A program made the translations under genes and the position numbers. DNA of 64,000 nt, taken from assembly GCF_000426385.1 (NCBI RefSeq), contig NZ_AUFG01000005.1, positions 1 to 64,000 of the forward strand, written 5' to 3'. This document shows, in pieces, positions 43,031 through 51,493 of the stretch. Each line of letters starts with the position of its first letter. The stretch's first letter is position 1. This stretch comes from Arsenicicoccus bolidensis DSM 15745 (GTDB lineage Bacteria > Actinomycetota > Actinomycetes > Actinomycetales > Dermatophilaceae). Under the pieces are notes generated by a model. The model was not told the origin of the DNA and made no database searches. It saw nothing but the letters and a program-made list of their open reading frames with translations.

Positions 43031-43074
43031 TGTCACCACTGACAAGTATGACGAAGCCCGGCGTCATGACGCAA
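43031..43074 (-). promoter_or_regulatory. Promoter and two palindromes upstream of the 29-aa gene
   Basis: On the minus strand a -35-like TTGCGT (43074-43069) and a -10-like CATACT (43050-43045) are 18 bases apart. A perfect palindrome GCGTCATGACGC (43061-43072) overlaps the -35. A second inverted repeat, TGTCA-CCAC-TGACA (43031-43044), lies directly after the -10. Both positions suit repressor binding. Confidence 0.5.
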
Positions 43075-43140
43075 ATATCATACGATTCAGGATGCGTCGC
43101 GCTGCCGACGCCAGGCAGGCGTGACCGGCATACTGCTGGG

Positions 43141-43479
43141 ATGGTCCCTCCCGAGGTGCGCACCGCCCTCGACGCCCTGCGCCGACAGACCCTGGAGCGC
43201 GTCCGGGACCTGGAGCAGGACCGGTCGCGCATCGTCGACGCCAGCCGGTCCAGCAACGCCGACGACGAGCACGACCCCGAGGGCCAGACCATCGCCTGGG
43301 ACCGCGAGCAGACCGCCGCGCTCCTGCGGGACGCGCGTGCCCGGCTCGCCGAGATCGACGCCGCGACGGCCCGGCTCGACGGCGGGTGGGACGGGCGCTG
43401 CGAGGTGTGCGGCGAGCCCGTCCCCGCCGGACGGCTCGTCGCCCGCCCCACGACCGCCCGCTGCGTGCACTGCGCCTGA
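43141..43479 (+). CDS. DksA/TraR-type C4 zinc-finger protein
   Basis: A 112-aa protein. A coiled-coil helix (VRTALDALRRQTLERVRDLE; REQTAALLRDARARLAEIDA) precedes a C-terminal zinc finger with C-E-V-C and, 21 residues on, C-V-H-C. This matches the short TraR/DksA-type proteins of actinobacteria, which may bind the secondary channel of RNA polymerase. The polar DDEHDPEGQT loop between the helices resembles the Asp-containing coiled-coil tip of DksA. A -10-like CATACT (43129-43134) lies six bases before the ATG. Transcription from here would run away from the 29-aa gene. Confidence 0.82.
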   Translation: MVPPEVRTALDALRRQTLERVRDLEQDRSRIVDASRSSNADDEHDPEGQTIAWDREQTAALLRDARARLAEIDAATARLDGGWDGRCEVCGEPVPAGRLVARPTTARCVHCA

Positions 43480-43510
43480 GCGCGACTCCCCACGAGCCGC
43501 CGATGCGGCC

Positions 43511-43516
43511 TACGGT
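43511..43516 (+). promoter_or_regulatory. -10-like hexamer TACGGT
   Basis: TACGGT ends seven bases before the ATG of the aldo/keto reductase gene. Confidence 0.4.
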
Positions 43517-43523
43517 GGCTGGC

Positions 43524-44531
43524 ATGGAGTTTCGATACCTCGGCAACAGCGGTCTCAAGATCAGCGAGATCACCTACGGCAACTGGCTCACCCACGGCTC
43601 CCAGGTCGAGAACGAGACGGCGAAGCAGTGCGTGCGCGCCGCCCTCGACGAGGGGATCACGTCCTTCGACACCGCCGACGTCTATGCCAACACCAAGGCC
43701 GAGACCGTCCTCGGCGAGGCCCTCAAGGGCGAGCGGCGCGAGTCGCTGGAGATCTTCACCAAGGTCTACTGGCCGACCGGGCCCGGCGGTCACAACGACT
43801 GCGGACTGTCCCGCAAGCACGTGATGGAGTCGATCGACGGCTCGTTGCGCCGCCTGCAGACCGACTACGTCGACCTCTACCAGGCGCACCGGTTCGACAC
43901 CGAGACGCCGCTGGAGGAGACGATGCAGGCCTTCGCCGACATCGTCCGGCAGGGCAAGGCGCTCTACATCGGCGTGAGCGAGTGGACCGCCGACCAGATC
44001 CGCGCTGGTCACGCCCTCGCCAAGGACCTCGGCATCTCGCTGGTCTCGAGCCAGCCGCAGTACTCCATGCTCTGGCGCGTCATCGAGCCCGAGGTCGTCC
44101 CCGCCTGCGAGGAGCTCGGCATCTCCCAGATCGTGTGGAGCCCCATGGCGCAGGGCGTCCTCTCCGGCAAGTACCTCCCCGGTCAGCAGCCGTCCTCGGA
44201 CACCCGCGCCGGACACTCCGAGGCGGGCCAGAGCATGCGCGACCTCATGCGCGATGACGTGCTCGAGGCCGTGCAGCAGCTGGTCCCCGTCGCCAAGGAC
44301 GCCGGGCTGACGATGCCGCAGCTGGCCGTCGCGTGGGTCCTGCAGAACGACAACGTGGCCGCCGCCCTGGTCGGGGCTTCCCGCCCGGAGCAGATCAAGG
44401 ACAACGTCAAGGCCGCCGGGGTGCGTCTCGACGACGACATCCTGCGACGCATCGACGACGCGCTCGGCGGGGTCGTGCAGCGCGACGCCGGCCAGACCGC
44501 GGCCCGCGCCCCGCAGGGCCGCCCCTGCTGA
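43524..44531 (+). CDS. Aldo/keto reductase (Kv-beta-like)
   Basis: A 335-aa NADPH-dependent (beta/alpha)8 oxidoreductase. The catalytic tetrad is visible as Asp in ITSFDTADVYANTKAE, Tyr in the same segment, Lys in SLEIFTKVYWPTGPGG and His in VDLYQAHRFDTETPLEETM. The coenzyme-binding end is NVAAALVGASRPEQIKDNVK. The opening MEFRYLGNSGLKISEITYGN is that of the Kv-beta/YghZ group. Physiological substrate is unknown. The stop shares one base with the start of the ankyrin gene. Confidence 0.9.
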   Translation: MEFRYLGNSGLKISEITYGNWLTHGSQVENETAKQCVRAALDEGITSFDTADVYANTKAETVLGEALKGERRESLEIFTKVYWPTGPGGHNDCGLSRKHVMESIDGSLRRLQTDYVDLYQAHRFDTETPLEETMQAFADIVRQGKALYIGVSEWTADQIRAGHALAKDLGISLVSSQPQYSMLWRVIEPEVVPACEELGISQIVWSPMAQGVLSGKYLPGQQPSSDTRAGHSEAGQSMRDLMRDDVLEAVQQLVPVAKDAGLTMPQLAVAWVLQNDNVAAALVGASRPEQIKDNVKAAGVRLDDDILRRIDDALGGVVQRDAGQTAARAPQGRPC

Positions 44532-44920
44532 TGGAGCCGTTGACCGAGGAGGAGCTGGCCTTCCTGCAGGGATGCTTCGACCTGGCTCGCGACGGCGACC
44601 CGCAGCTGCCTCGTCTCGTCGACGAGGGTCTGCCGGTCAACCTGACCAACTCCAAGGGCGACACGCTGCTGATCCTCGCGGCGTACCACCAGCACGCGGA
44701 GCTCGTGTCGGCGCTGCTCGCGCGCGGCGCCGACACCGAGCGGGTCAACGACAACGGGCAGACCGCGCTGGCGTCGGCGTGCTTCCGCAGGAACGCGACG
44801 ATCGTGGGTCTCCTGCTCGACGCCGGGGCCGACCCGGCGACGGGTGAACGCTCGGCGATCGCGATCTGCGAGTACTTCGACCTGCCCGAGATGCTCGAGC
44901 TGCTGCACGCGCCCGCCTAG
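44531..44920 (+). CDS. Ankyrin-repeat protein
   Basis: A 129-aa protein made of about three ankyrin repeats: residues ~36-67 (NSKGDTLLILAAYHQHAELV), ~69-99 (DNGQTALASACFRRNATIVG), and a shorter last one (GERSAIAICEYFDLPEMLEL). An N-terminal helix (EEELAFLQGCFDLARDGD) caps the stack. It is coupled to the aldo/keto reductase by a one-base overlap. Small ankyrin proteins of this kind occur beside enzymes such as catalase or AKRs in actinobacteria and are thought to bind a protein partner; no catalytic residues are present. Confidence 0.85.
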   Translation: MEPLTEEELAFLQGCFDLARDGDPQLPRLVDEGLPVNLTNSKGDTLLILAAYHQHAELVSALLARGADTERVNDNGQTALASACFRRNATIVGLLLDAGADPATGERSAIAICEYFDLPEMLELLHAPA

Positions 44921-44943
44921 CCCGCTGCCCCGGACCCACGCAG

Positions 44944-44988
44944 ATCGTGAGGGTTTGGTCCAAGGATGTTGGACCAAACCCTCACGAT
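44944..44988. terminator. Perfect 20-bp inverted repeat between ankyrin gene and fumC
   Basis: Arms at 44944-44963 (ATCGTGAGGGTTTGGTCCAA) and 44969-44988 are perfectly complementary around GGATG. The sequence is much more AT-rich than its surroundings. It lies in a convergent gap, so a bidirectional terminator is the simplest reading, but no T-tract follows on either side. Confidence 0.65.
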
Positions 44989-45030
44989 GTTGGGGGAGGT
45001 GTCGAGGGGTGGTGCTAGGGGAGGAGCGGG

Positions 45031-46431
45031 TCAGGCGGAGGGGTGCGTCATGTCCATCGGCACCACCCAGCGGTCGAAGTCGGCCTCGCCCACGTCGCCG
45101 CTGGCGATCGCCGCCTCGCGCAGCGTCGTGCCCTCCTTGTGGGCGCGCTTGGCGATCGCGGCGGCCTTGTCGTAGCCGATGTGCCGGTTGAGCGCGGTCA
45201 CCACCATGAGGTTCTGCTCGAGGTTGGCCTCGATGCGCTCGCGCTGCGGCTCGATGCCGACGGCGCAGTGCACCCGGAAGGACTCGCACGCGTCGGAGAG
45301 CAGCCGGATCGACTCGAGCACGGCGTGCGCCATCACGGGCTTGTAGACGTTGAGCTGGAAGTTGCCCTGCGACCCGGCGAAGGCGACGGTCGCGTCGTTT
45401 CCGAAGACGCGGGTGGCGACCATGGTCAGCGCCTCGCACTGGGTGGGGTTGACCTTGCCCGGCATGATGCTCGACCCGGGCTCGTTCTCGGGGATGGTGA
45501 TCTCGCCGATGCCGTTGCGGGGGCCGGACGCGAGCCAGCGGACGTCGTTGGCGACCTTCATCAGCGCGCCGCCCAGCGTGCGCAGCGCCGCGCTCACGCC
45601 GACGAGGGCGTCGTGCGCGGACAGCGCCGCGAAGAGGTTGGGCGCCTGCACGAAGTCCAGGCCGGTCTCGTCGGCGATCTTGCGGGCCGCGAGCGCGCCG
45701 AACTCCGGGTGGGCGTTGAGCCCGGTGCCGACCGCGGTGCCCCCGATCGCGAGCTCGAGGACGCGGCCCTCGGACTGGCGGACGGCGTCGAGGGCCTGGT
45801 CGACCTGGGCGACCCAGCCGCCGATCTCCTGCCCGAGGGTGATGGGGGTGGCGTCCTGCAGGTGGGTGCGTCCGACCTTGACGACGTCGGCGAACTCCTC
45901 GCTCTTGCGGGCGAGCTCGTCGCGCAGCGCCTCGACGCAGGGATAGAGCCGCTCGGTCAGCTCGAGGGCCACGGCGATGTGCATGGCCGTGGGGAAGGTG
46001 TCGTTGCTGGACTGGCCGCGGTTGACGTGGTCGTTGGGGTGCACCGGCTCCTTGCTCCCCATGACCCCGCCGGCCAGCTCGATGGCGCGGTTGGAGACCA
46101 CCTCGTTGGCGTTCATGTTGGACTGCGTGCCGGACCCGGTCTGGAAGACGACGAGGGGGAAGTGGTCGTCGAGTCGCCCGGCGATCACCTCGTCGGCGGC
46201 CCGGACGACCAGGTCGGCGACGTCCTGGGGGAGCTGGTCCAGCTCGGCGTTGGCCAGGGCCGCCGACTTCTTGAGGATGCCGAGGGCCCGGATCATGGGG
46301 GAGCCCCACACGAAGGTGTCCCGCCCGATGTCGAAGTTGCCCAGGCTGCGCTGCGTCTGCGCCCCCCAGTAGCGGTCCTCGGCCACCTCGACGGTGCCCA
46401 TGCTGTCTCGTTCGGTGCGCGTGCTCGTCAT
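45031..46431 (-). CDS. fumC: Class II fumarate hydratase
   Basis: A 466-aa iron-independent fumarase interconverting fumarate and malate in the TCA cycle. It carries the superfamily signature [20 protein letters not shown], the [20 protein letters not shown] block, [20 protein letters not shown], and the catalytic His region [17 protein letters not shown]. Length is normal for FumC. On the minus strand a TACGGT hexamer (46443-46438) lies six bases before the ATG, and GGAGG lies between them, so both leaderless and conventional initiation are possible. Confidence 0.96.
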   Translation of the reverse strand: MTSTRTERDSMGTVEVAEDRYWGAQTQRSLGNFDIGRDTFVWGSPMIRALGILKKSAALANAELDQLPQDVADLVVRAADEVIAGRLDDHFPLVVFQTGSGTQSNMNANEVVSNRAIELAGGVMGSKEPVHPNDHVNRGQSSNDTFPTAMHIAVALELTERLYPCVEALRDELARKSEEFADVVKVGRTHLQDATPITLGQEIGGWVAQVDQALDAVRQSEGRVLELAIGGTAVGTGLNAHPEFGALAARKIADETGLDFVQAPNLFAALSAHDALVGVSAALRTLGGALMKVANDVRWLASGPRNGIGEITIPENEPGSSIMPGKVNPTQCEALTMVATRVFGNDATVAFAGSQGNFQLNVYKPVMAHAVLESIRLLSDACESFRVHCAVGIEPQRERIEANLEQNLMVVTALNRHIGYDKAAAIAKRAHKEGTTLREAAIASGDVGEADFDRWVVPMDMTHPSA

Positions 46432-46437
46432 GCCTCC

Positions 46438-46443
46438 ACCGTA
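46438..46443 (-). promoter_or_regulatory. -10-like hexamer TACGGT before fumC
   Basis: On the minus strand TACGGT ends six bases before the fumC ATG and overlaps a GGCATAC word (46445-46439 region). Confidence 0.35.
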
Positions 46444-46496
46444 TGCCGGGGGGCGGGAGGTCCGTCAGGCTGCGTCGCCCTCAGATGTCGTCGTGG

Positions 46497-47795
46497 TCAG
46501 ATGTCGTAGTGGTCGAGCTCGGCCCGCACCGACTCCTGGACCGGCTCGCCCGCGGCCGCGGCGACGGCCACCGCCTCGGCGGCCTCGGAGAACTCGTACC
46601 TGCGCTTGTAGAGGTCGAACAGCGCCATGATCGTGGCGCCGACGGGCACGCCGAGCAGGGCACCGGAGGCTCCGAACAGCGCGCCACCCATCATCGCCGA
46701 CGCGAACGCCACGGCGGGGTGGACGTCGACGGCCCGCGCGCTGATGCGGGGCTCGACGAAGACGTTCTCGACCTGCTGGTAGGCGATCGCGTAGATCAGC
46801 ACCCAGAGCCCGTCGCGCGGCTCGCTGCTGACGAGGCCGACGAGGACCGGCAGCACGATGGACACGTAGGTGCCGATGTTGGGCACGAACTGCGCGACCA
46901 GGCCGGTCCACAGCGCCAGCGGCAGCCAGTAGGGCAGGTCGATGAACCACATGAACAGGCCCATGGCCGTGGCGTTGATGGCGGCGAGGACCAGCCGGCT
47001 CGAGACGTAGCCGCCGACCTTGACCAGCCCGATCTCCCACATGCTGAGGACGACGCCCTGCAGCCGGGGCGGGAACAGCCGGGCCAGCCAGGTGCGCAGC
47101 CGCGGCGAGTCGGCGGAGAGGTAGAAGGTGAACAGCAGGAAGGCGAAGGTGCTGAGCAGCGCCGACAGCAGGCTCGTGACGAAGCCCAGCAGCCCGGTCG
47201 CCACCTGGCCAGCCAGGGCGGTGATGCGCTCGGAGGTGAGGTTGAGCCGGTCCATGATCGAGCTCTGGTCGATGTCGAGGCCGAAGCGCTGGTTGGCCTG
47301 CTCGACGGCCGACTGGACGAGGCTGGGGGCCTGGGTCACGAGGCTGGTCAGCTGGTCGCGCAGCATCCCGCCGAAGGCGAGGAAGAACGCGACGGCGAGC
47401 AGCGCCACCCCCAGCATCACCAGAGCCGTGGCGACCGGGCGAGGCATCCGGGTGGCCAGCCGCGAGACGGCGGGCTCCATCGCGCAGGCCGCGAAGAAGG
47501 CCATGACGACCGTGAACAGCACCTGCGCGCCGTCCTTGAGCACGAATCGTGCGAACAGCGCCAGGGCCACCACGGCCACCACGACCCAGGCGGCCCGCCA
47601 TACCGACTGCTGGTCGAGGGCGACCGTGGCGGTGGGCGGCTCGATCGACGCCCGCGAGCGCTCGGGCACCGTCGCCCCGGTCGGCCCCGCCGGAGCGGAC
47701 GACACCGAGGCGTCGGCCGGCCCTGGCGCGGGCGACGCCAGCTCGTCGGCCGGCGCCGGCTCGGTCGCCGGTCGCCTGGGGAGTCGCAGTCTCAA
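46497..47795 (-). CDS. AI-2E (TqsA/PerM) family transporter
   Basis: A 432-aa integral membrane protein of the AI-2E transporter family, which includes the autoinducer-2 exporter TqsA and Na+/H+ antiporters. The N-terminal ~70 residues are disordered and rich in Pro/Ala. About eight helices follow, for example AWVVVAVVALALFARFVLKD, PRPVATALVMLGVALLAVAF and LPYWLPLALWTGLVAQFVPN. The family block GTYVSIVLPVLVGLV is present. I chose TTG 47795 because GGAAGGA lies exactly six bases upstream; longer versions would run past this site toward the divergent ThrE gene. The stop region carries a 16-bp tandem duplication (46482-46513). Confidence 0.85.
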   Translation of the reverse strand: MRLRLPRRPATEPAPADELASPAPGPADASVSSAPAGPTGATVPERSRASIEPPTATVALDQQSVWRAAWVVVAVVALALFARFVLKDGAQVLFTVVMAFFAACAMEPAVSRLATRMPRPVATALVMLGVALLAVAFFLAFGGMLRDQLTSLVTQAPSLVQSAVEQANQRFGLDIDQSSIMDRLNLTSERITALAGQVATGLLGFVTSLLSALLSTFAFLLFTFYLSADSPRLRTWLARLFPPRLQGVVLSMWEIGLVKVGGYVSSRLVLAAINATAMGLFMWFIDLPYWLPLALWTGLVAQFVPNIGTYVSIVLPVLVGLVSSEPRDGLWVLIYAIAYQQVENVFVEPRISARAVDVHPAVAFASAMMGGALFGASGALLGVPVGATIMALFDLYKRRYEFSEAAEAVAVAAAAGEPVQESVRAELDHYDI

Positions 47796-47935
47796 CGTGG
47801 GTCCTTCCGGACGGGTCGTATGCCGCCCGCCTGCCCCTGTCCGGGGTGCGGGCTCGGCGCGACGAGCGTAACTCCGACGTCCGACAGACCCCCGCAGGTC
47901 CTCGGCAGACACAGGGCCGGAGCCGTCACTGACGG

Positions 47936-47941
47936 TAGTGT
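47936..47941 (+). promoter_or_regulatory. -10-like hexamer TAGTGT
   Basis: TAGTGT ends six bases before the GTG at 47948. Confidence 0.4.
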
Positions 47942-47947
47942 TCGCTC

Positions 47948-49261
47948 GTGCCACACGAGCAGGCCGCGCCCACGGGCGCCCCCGACGAGCGTCAGACGCG
48001 TCGGCTGCTGGCCTACCTCGCGGCGGCGCTGGTCGCGGGTGGCATGCCGGTCCACGAGGTCGAGGCCGACGTGCGTCGGTGCGCACGAGCACTGGGCCAG
48101 TCCGGCTGCCAGCTGTCCGCGCTGCCGACCGGGGTGGTCCTGTCGCTCGGCTACGGCTCGCCGGCGACCTTCGAGGCCGTCGAGGGGTCGCTGCGCCTCG
48201 ACCAGAGCGCCGAGGTCAACGCCATCCAGCGCGGCCTCGAGGACGGCTCGGTCACCGCGACGGAGGCGCTCGAGCGACTGGTCACCCTCCGCTCCCGCCC
48301 GCACCGCTACGACGTCCCGGGCATGTATGCCGGAGGCGCGCTCGTGGCCGCCGGCATCGCCCTAATCCTGCAGCCGTCACCGCGCAGCGTGCTCTTCGCC
48401 CTCCTGTGCAGCCCGCTGGTCGTGGCGCTCATGCGGGTCAGCGGACGGCACCGGCTGCTCACGATCCTGTTCCCCAGCGTGGCGGCCTTCCTGGTGAGCG
48501 TGCTGGCGTTCTGGGCGGGGGAGCACGGCTGGGTCCCCGGCCCCCTGCGCAGCCTGCTGCCACCCCTGGCCGTCCTGCTGCCCGGCGCCCTCATCGTCAC
48601 CGGTCTGTCCGAGCTGGCTGCCGGCGCGATGGTCGCGGGGACCTCACGGCTCGTCTTCGGCGCCAGCCAGCTCGTCCTCTTCGGCCTCGGCGTGGGGGCG
48701 GCCGCGGTCCTGCTGCGCGTGCCGCCGGACATGCTCGCCAACGAGCGCAGCCACGAGCTCGGCTGGTGGGCGGCCCTGCTCGGCCTGCTCCTGCTCACGA
48801 TCGGCATCAGCCTGATGGAGGCCGTCCCGCCGCGGCTCGTGCCCTGGGTGCTGCTCATCCTGGCCGCCACCTTCTCCTCGCAGGTGGTGGGCCAGACGCT
48901 GGTGCCGAGCCCGTGGTTCGGGGCCTTCCTCGGGGCGGTGGCGGCGAGCTTCGGGGCCAGCGCGGTCGAGCTGCTGCGGCCCCGGCTGCCGCGCCTCGTG
49001 GTGTTCCTCCCGAGCTTCTGGCTGCTGGTGCCCGGGTCGCTCGGCCTGATGTCGGTGACCCAGCTCGGGCTGGACACGCCCTTCGCGGCGGACACGATCG
49101 CCCTGTCCGTGGGCGTGATCTGCGCCATCGCCGTGGGTCTGGTCGTCGGGTCGAGCATCGCCCGCGGGGCGTGGTTCGTGGGGAGGGCGTCGCGCTACCA
49201 GCTGCGGCGCGGGGTCGATCGGTGGGACCGGGTCAGCCACCGACCGGGTCGCTCGCGCTGA
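47948..49261 (+). CDS. Threonine/serine exporter (ThrE) family protein
   Basis: A 437-aa membrane protein with both halves of the ThrE family in one chain. The first is a soluble then membrane part: MPVHEVEADVRRCARALGQS, ALPTGVVLSLGYG and helices such as GMYAGGALVAAGIALILQPS. The second starts near 280 with LGWWAALLGLLLLTIGISLM. The LLPGALIVTGLSELAAGAMV segment is characteristic. About ten helices in total. ThrE of Corynebacterium exports threonine and serine. GTG 47948 is supported by the -10-like TAGTGT six bases upstream. The 3' end overlaps the convergent M23 gene by 29 bases. Confidence 0.87.
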   Translation: MPHEQAAPTGAPDERQTRRLLAYLAAALVAGGMPVHEVEADVRRCARALGQSGCQLSALPTGVVLSLGYGSPATFEAVEGSLRLDQSAEVNAIQRGLEDGSVTATEALERLVTLRSRPHRYDVPGMYAGGALVAAGIALILQPSPRSVLFALLCSPLVVALMRVSGRHRLLTILFPSVAAFLVSVLAFWAGEHGWVPGPLRSLLPPLAVLLPGALIVTGLSELAAGAMVAGTSRLVFGASQLVLFGLGVGAAAVLLRVPPDMLANERSHELGWWAALLGLLLLTIGISLMEAVPPRLVPWVLLILAATFSSQVVGQTLVPSPWFGAFLGAVAASFGASAVELLRPRLPRLVVFLPSFWLLVPGSLGLMSVTQLGLDTPFAADTIALSVGVICAIAVGLVVGSSIARGAWFVGRASRYQLRRGVDRWDRVSHRPGRSR

Positions 49262-50036
49262 GCCGCAGCACCGGAGCAGGGTCCGTCGCCGTGTCGACCG
49301 CGCCACCGGCGGCCCGCACCTCCAGGTGCAGGTGGCAGCCGTCCGGCGCCCCCAGGTCGCCGACCTCGGCCAGCGGCGTGCCCGGCTCCACCCGCTGACC
49401 GGGGGAGACCAGGACCCGGCGGGCATGCCCGACCAGCACGTCCCGGGTCGCGTCCGTCGTGCGGACGCGGAGGGCGTTCGGGCCGTATGCCGGACCCGGC
49501 CGCCTCGGGGTGGCGGGGTCGACGACGGTGCCGGCCACGCCGGACGTGATCACGGTGCCGCACGGCAGGGCCACGTCGACCCCGTGGTGGAAGCCCCGGC
49601 TGGCGGGGCACCGCGCGTCGGCGTCGTAGTACGGAGCGCTCGTGCAGCCGTAGGGCACCATCACCGGCCAGGCCCCCGCGAACCAGGGTGATCGCTGCAG
49701 CGAACGGTCGGTGTCGTAGAAGCGGTTGCCCGGGTCGAGCCCGGCCGGCAGAGCCGCCGTCGTCGTCGCCGCCGTGGGCGAACCGGTGCCGTCAGCGGTC
49801 GCGGGGGTCGCCGGGGTCGTCATACCAGGGCTCGTGGGTGCCGACCCGCTCGACGATGCCGTCGGCGAGACGGTCGAGAGGTCACGCGCGGCCGGCGGGG
49901 TGTCCCCGGGGGTGGACAGCTCGAGCCGGGTGGGCGTCGGCTCCGGGTCCGGCGGGGCGCAGGCACCGAGGCCGGTCGCGCCCATCAGCAGGGTGGCGAG
50001 AGCGGCGACATCGACGGGACGGCGCAGCCTGCTCAC
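49233..50036 (-). CDS. M23-family peptidase lipoprotein
   Basis: A 267-aa predicted lipoprotein. The signal peptide ends in a lipobox with Cys26 (LLMGATGLGACAPP). A ~70-residue linker rich in Ser, Thr and Pro follows, then the M23 LytM-like domain: FHHGVDVALPCGTVITSGVA with the H...D metal ligands, LRVRTTDATRDVLVGHARRV, and GCHLHLEVRAAGGAVDT with HLH. All four zinc-site positions appear present, so it could be an active endopeptidase on peptidoglycan. The GTG overlaps the phosphatase stop by four bases. Confidence 0.87.
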   Translation of the reverse strand: MSRLRRPVDVAALATLLMGATGLGACAPPDPEPTPTRLELSTPGDTPPAARDLSTVSPTASSSGSAPTSPGMTTPATPATADGTGSPTAATTTAALPAGLDPGNRFYDTDRSLQRSPWFAGAWPVMVPYGCTSAPYYDADARCPASRGFHHGVDVALPCGTVITSGVAGTVVDPATPRRPGPAYGPNALRVRTTDATRDVLVGHARRVLVSPGQRVEPGTPLAEVGDLGAPDGCHLHLEVRAAGGAVDTATDPAPVLRLSASDPVGG

Positions 50037-50755
50037 AGGTCGACGACCACCACGGTGACGTTGTCGCGGCCGCCGGCGTCGAGGGCCTCGTGGACCAGGG
50101 CCCGGCTGGCGGTGCCGGGGTCGTGGTCGGCGAGCAGGGCGGCGATCCGGGAGTCCTCGAGCTCGCCGTTAAGGCCGTCCGAGCACAGGAGCAGGCGTCC
50201 GGCCGCGGGCACGACCGCCACGCCGGGGGTCGCCTCGCTCTGCGGGTCGTCGGTGATCGCGCGCGTGATGCGGTACTGCCCCGGGTGCGTGCGTGCCTGC
50301 TCGAGCGTGATCATCCCGAGGTCCACCATCTCCTGGGCGACGTTGTGGTCGCTGGTGAGGGCCACCAGGTCCCCGTCGACGAGCAGGTAGGCCCGGCTGT
50401 CGCCCACCCACGCGACCACGAGCTGCCCGTCCCCGCTGCGGGCGGCGACGACGAGCGTCGTCCCCATGCCGACCGTCGCGGGGTCCTGACGGGACCGGTC
50501 GACGACCGCGCCGCGCGCGGCGGCGACGGCATCCTCGAGCAGTCCCTGCACGTCCGCGCTGCGTCCGACCGCGCCGCCACCGGCCATCCGCACGACGGCG
50601 TCGACGGCCACCTGGCTGGCGATCTCCCCGCCGGCGTGCCCGCCCATCCCGTCCGCCACGACCCACAGGTCGTCGTCGACGGCATACGCGTCCTCGTTGT
50701 GGTCGCTGACGCGCCCTCGGTCGGTGAGGGCGGCGTGGCGCTGCGACGTCGTCAT
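50033..50755 (-). CDS. PP2C-type Ser/Thr protein phosphatase
   Basis: A 240-aa soluble PPM phosphatase. Metal-binding motifs are in DRGRVSDHNEDAYAVDDDLW, VVADGMGGHAGGEIASQVAV, LLCSDGLNGELEDSRI and AGGRDNVTVVVVDL; VAWVGDSRAYLLVDGDLVAL is another family block. It resembles the catalytic domain of PstP but lacks any transmembrane segment. It could oppose Ser/Thr kinases, such as one acting on the FHA protein at 54280. It is transcribed with the M23 lipoprotein. Confidence 0.92.
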   Translation of the reverse strand: MTTSQRHAALTDRGRVSDHNEDAYAVDDDLWVVADGMGGHAGGEIASQVAVDAVVRMAGGGAVGRSADVQGLLEDAVAAARGAVVDRSRQDPATVGMGTTLVVAARSGDGQLVVAWVGDSRAYLLVDGDLVALTSDHNVAQEMVDLGMITLEQARTHPGQYRITRAITDDPQSEATPGVAVVPAAGRLLLCSDGLNGELEDSRIAALLADHDPGTASRALVHEALDAGGRDNVTVVVVDL

Positions 50756-50865
50756 GCCAGCATCCTGACATGTCAGCCCCGGTGAGCAGCGCAGCAGCGG
50801 GCGCACTCTCGCAGGTGACCCGTCCACGCGTCGGCGCGTCAGCCCGGCCGAGTCTGCCGAGGTCC

Positions 50866-50871
50866 TAGCCT
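50866..50871 (+). promoter_or_regulatory. -10-like hexamer TAGCCT
   Basis: TAGCCT ends seven bases before the GTG at 50879, the first gene of the CDP-alcohol transferase/DUF881 operon. Confidence 0.4.
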
Positions 50872-50878
50872 GGAGCCC

Positions 50879-51493
50879 GTGGGGGACCCAGGTATGCCGA
50901 GCGGACCCGAGCCCGGCGTCTCGACGCGCGTGCTCACGCTGCCGAACGCCCTCACGCTCCTGCGGCTCGTGCTGATCCCCGTCTTCCTCTGGCTGCTGCT
51001 GGTGCGGCACGCCGAGCTCGAGGCGTTCTGGGTGCTGGCCGTCTCGGCCGCGACGGACTGGGTCGATGGCGTGGTGGCCCGCCGCTACGACCTCGTCAGC
51101 CGGCTCGGGCAGACCTTGGACCCCGTCGCGGACCGGCTGTTCGTGCTCACCACGATGCTGGGCCTGATGGTGCACGGCGTCGTGCCGTGGTGGTTCGTGG
51201 CCCTGCTGCTCGCCCGCGACCTGTGGGGCGTCACCCAGATGGTGCGCCTGCGACGCCACGGCCTGCGCACGCTGCCGGTGTCCTTCATCGGCAAGGCCGC
51301 GACCTTCGCCCTGCTCACCGCCTTCCCGCTCATGCTGCTGGCGCACGGTCCGGGCACCCCCGCGGCCGTCGTCCGGGCCGTGGCGTGGGCCTTCGCCTGG
51401 TGGGGTGCCGGGTTGTACTGGCTGTCGGCGATCATGTACTACATCCAGGCGCAGCAGGTCGTGCGCCGTCCGTCGGGGGAGGAGGCACCATGA
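50879..51493 (+). CDS. CDP-alcohol phosphatidyltransferase
   Basis: A 204-aa membrane enzyme. The catalytic motif D-x2-D-G-x2-A-R-x8-G-x3-D-x3-D is intact in TDWVDGVVARRYDLVSRLGQ continuing to TLDPVADR. Six hydrophobic helices follow the usual plan, opening with LPNALTLLRLVLIPVFLWLL. It is PgsA-like (phosphatidylglycerophosphate or cardiolipin synthase type); the alcohol cannot be read from sequence. Start is GTG 50879, supported by the adjacent -10-like site; ATG 50893 is possible. The next gene overlaps the stop by four bases. Confidence 0.88.
   Translation: MGDPGMPSGPEPGVSTRVLTLPNALTLLRLVLIPVFLWLLLVRHAELEAFWVLAVSAATDWVDGVVARRYDLVSRLGQTLDPVADRLFVLTTMLGLMVHGVVPWWFVALLLARDLWGVTQMVRLRRHGLRTLPVSFIGKAATFALLTAFPLMLLAHGPGTPAAVVRAVAWAFAWWGAGLYWLSAIMYYIQAQQVVRRPSGEEAP

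Noticed and set aside
44183-46309. A 708-codon minus-strand frame over fumC and the aldo/keto reductase
   Set aside because: It is out of frame with fumC and antisense to the reductase; the sequence is Arg/Gly-rich low complexity.
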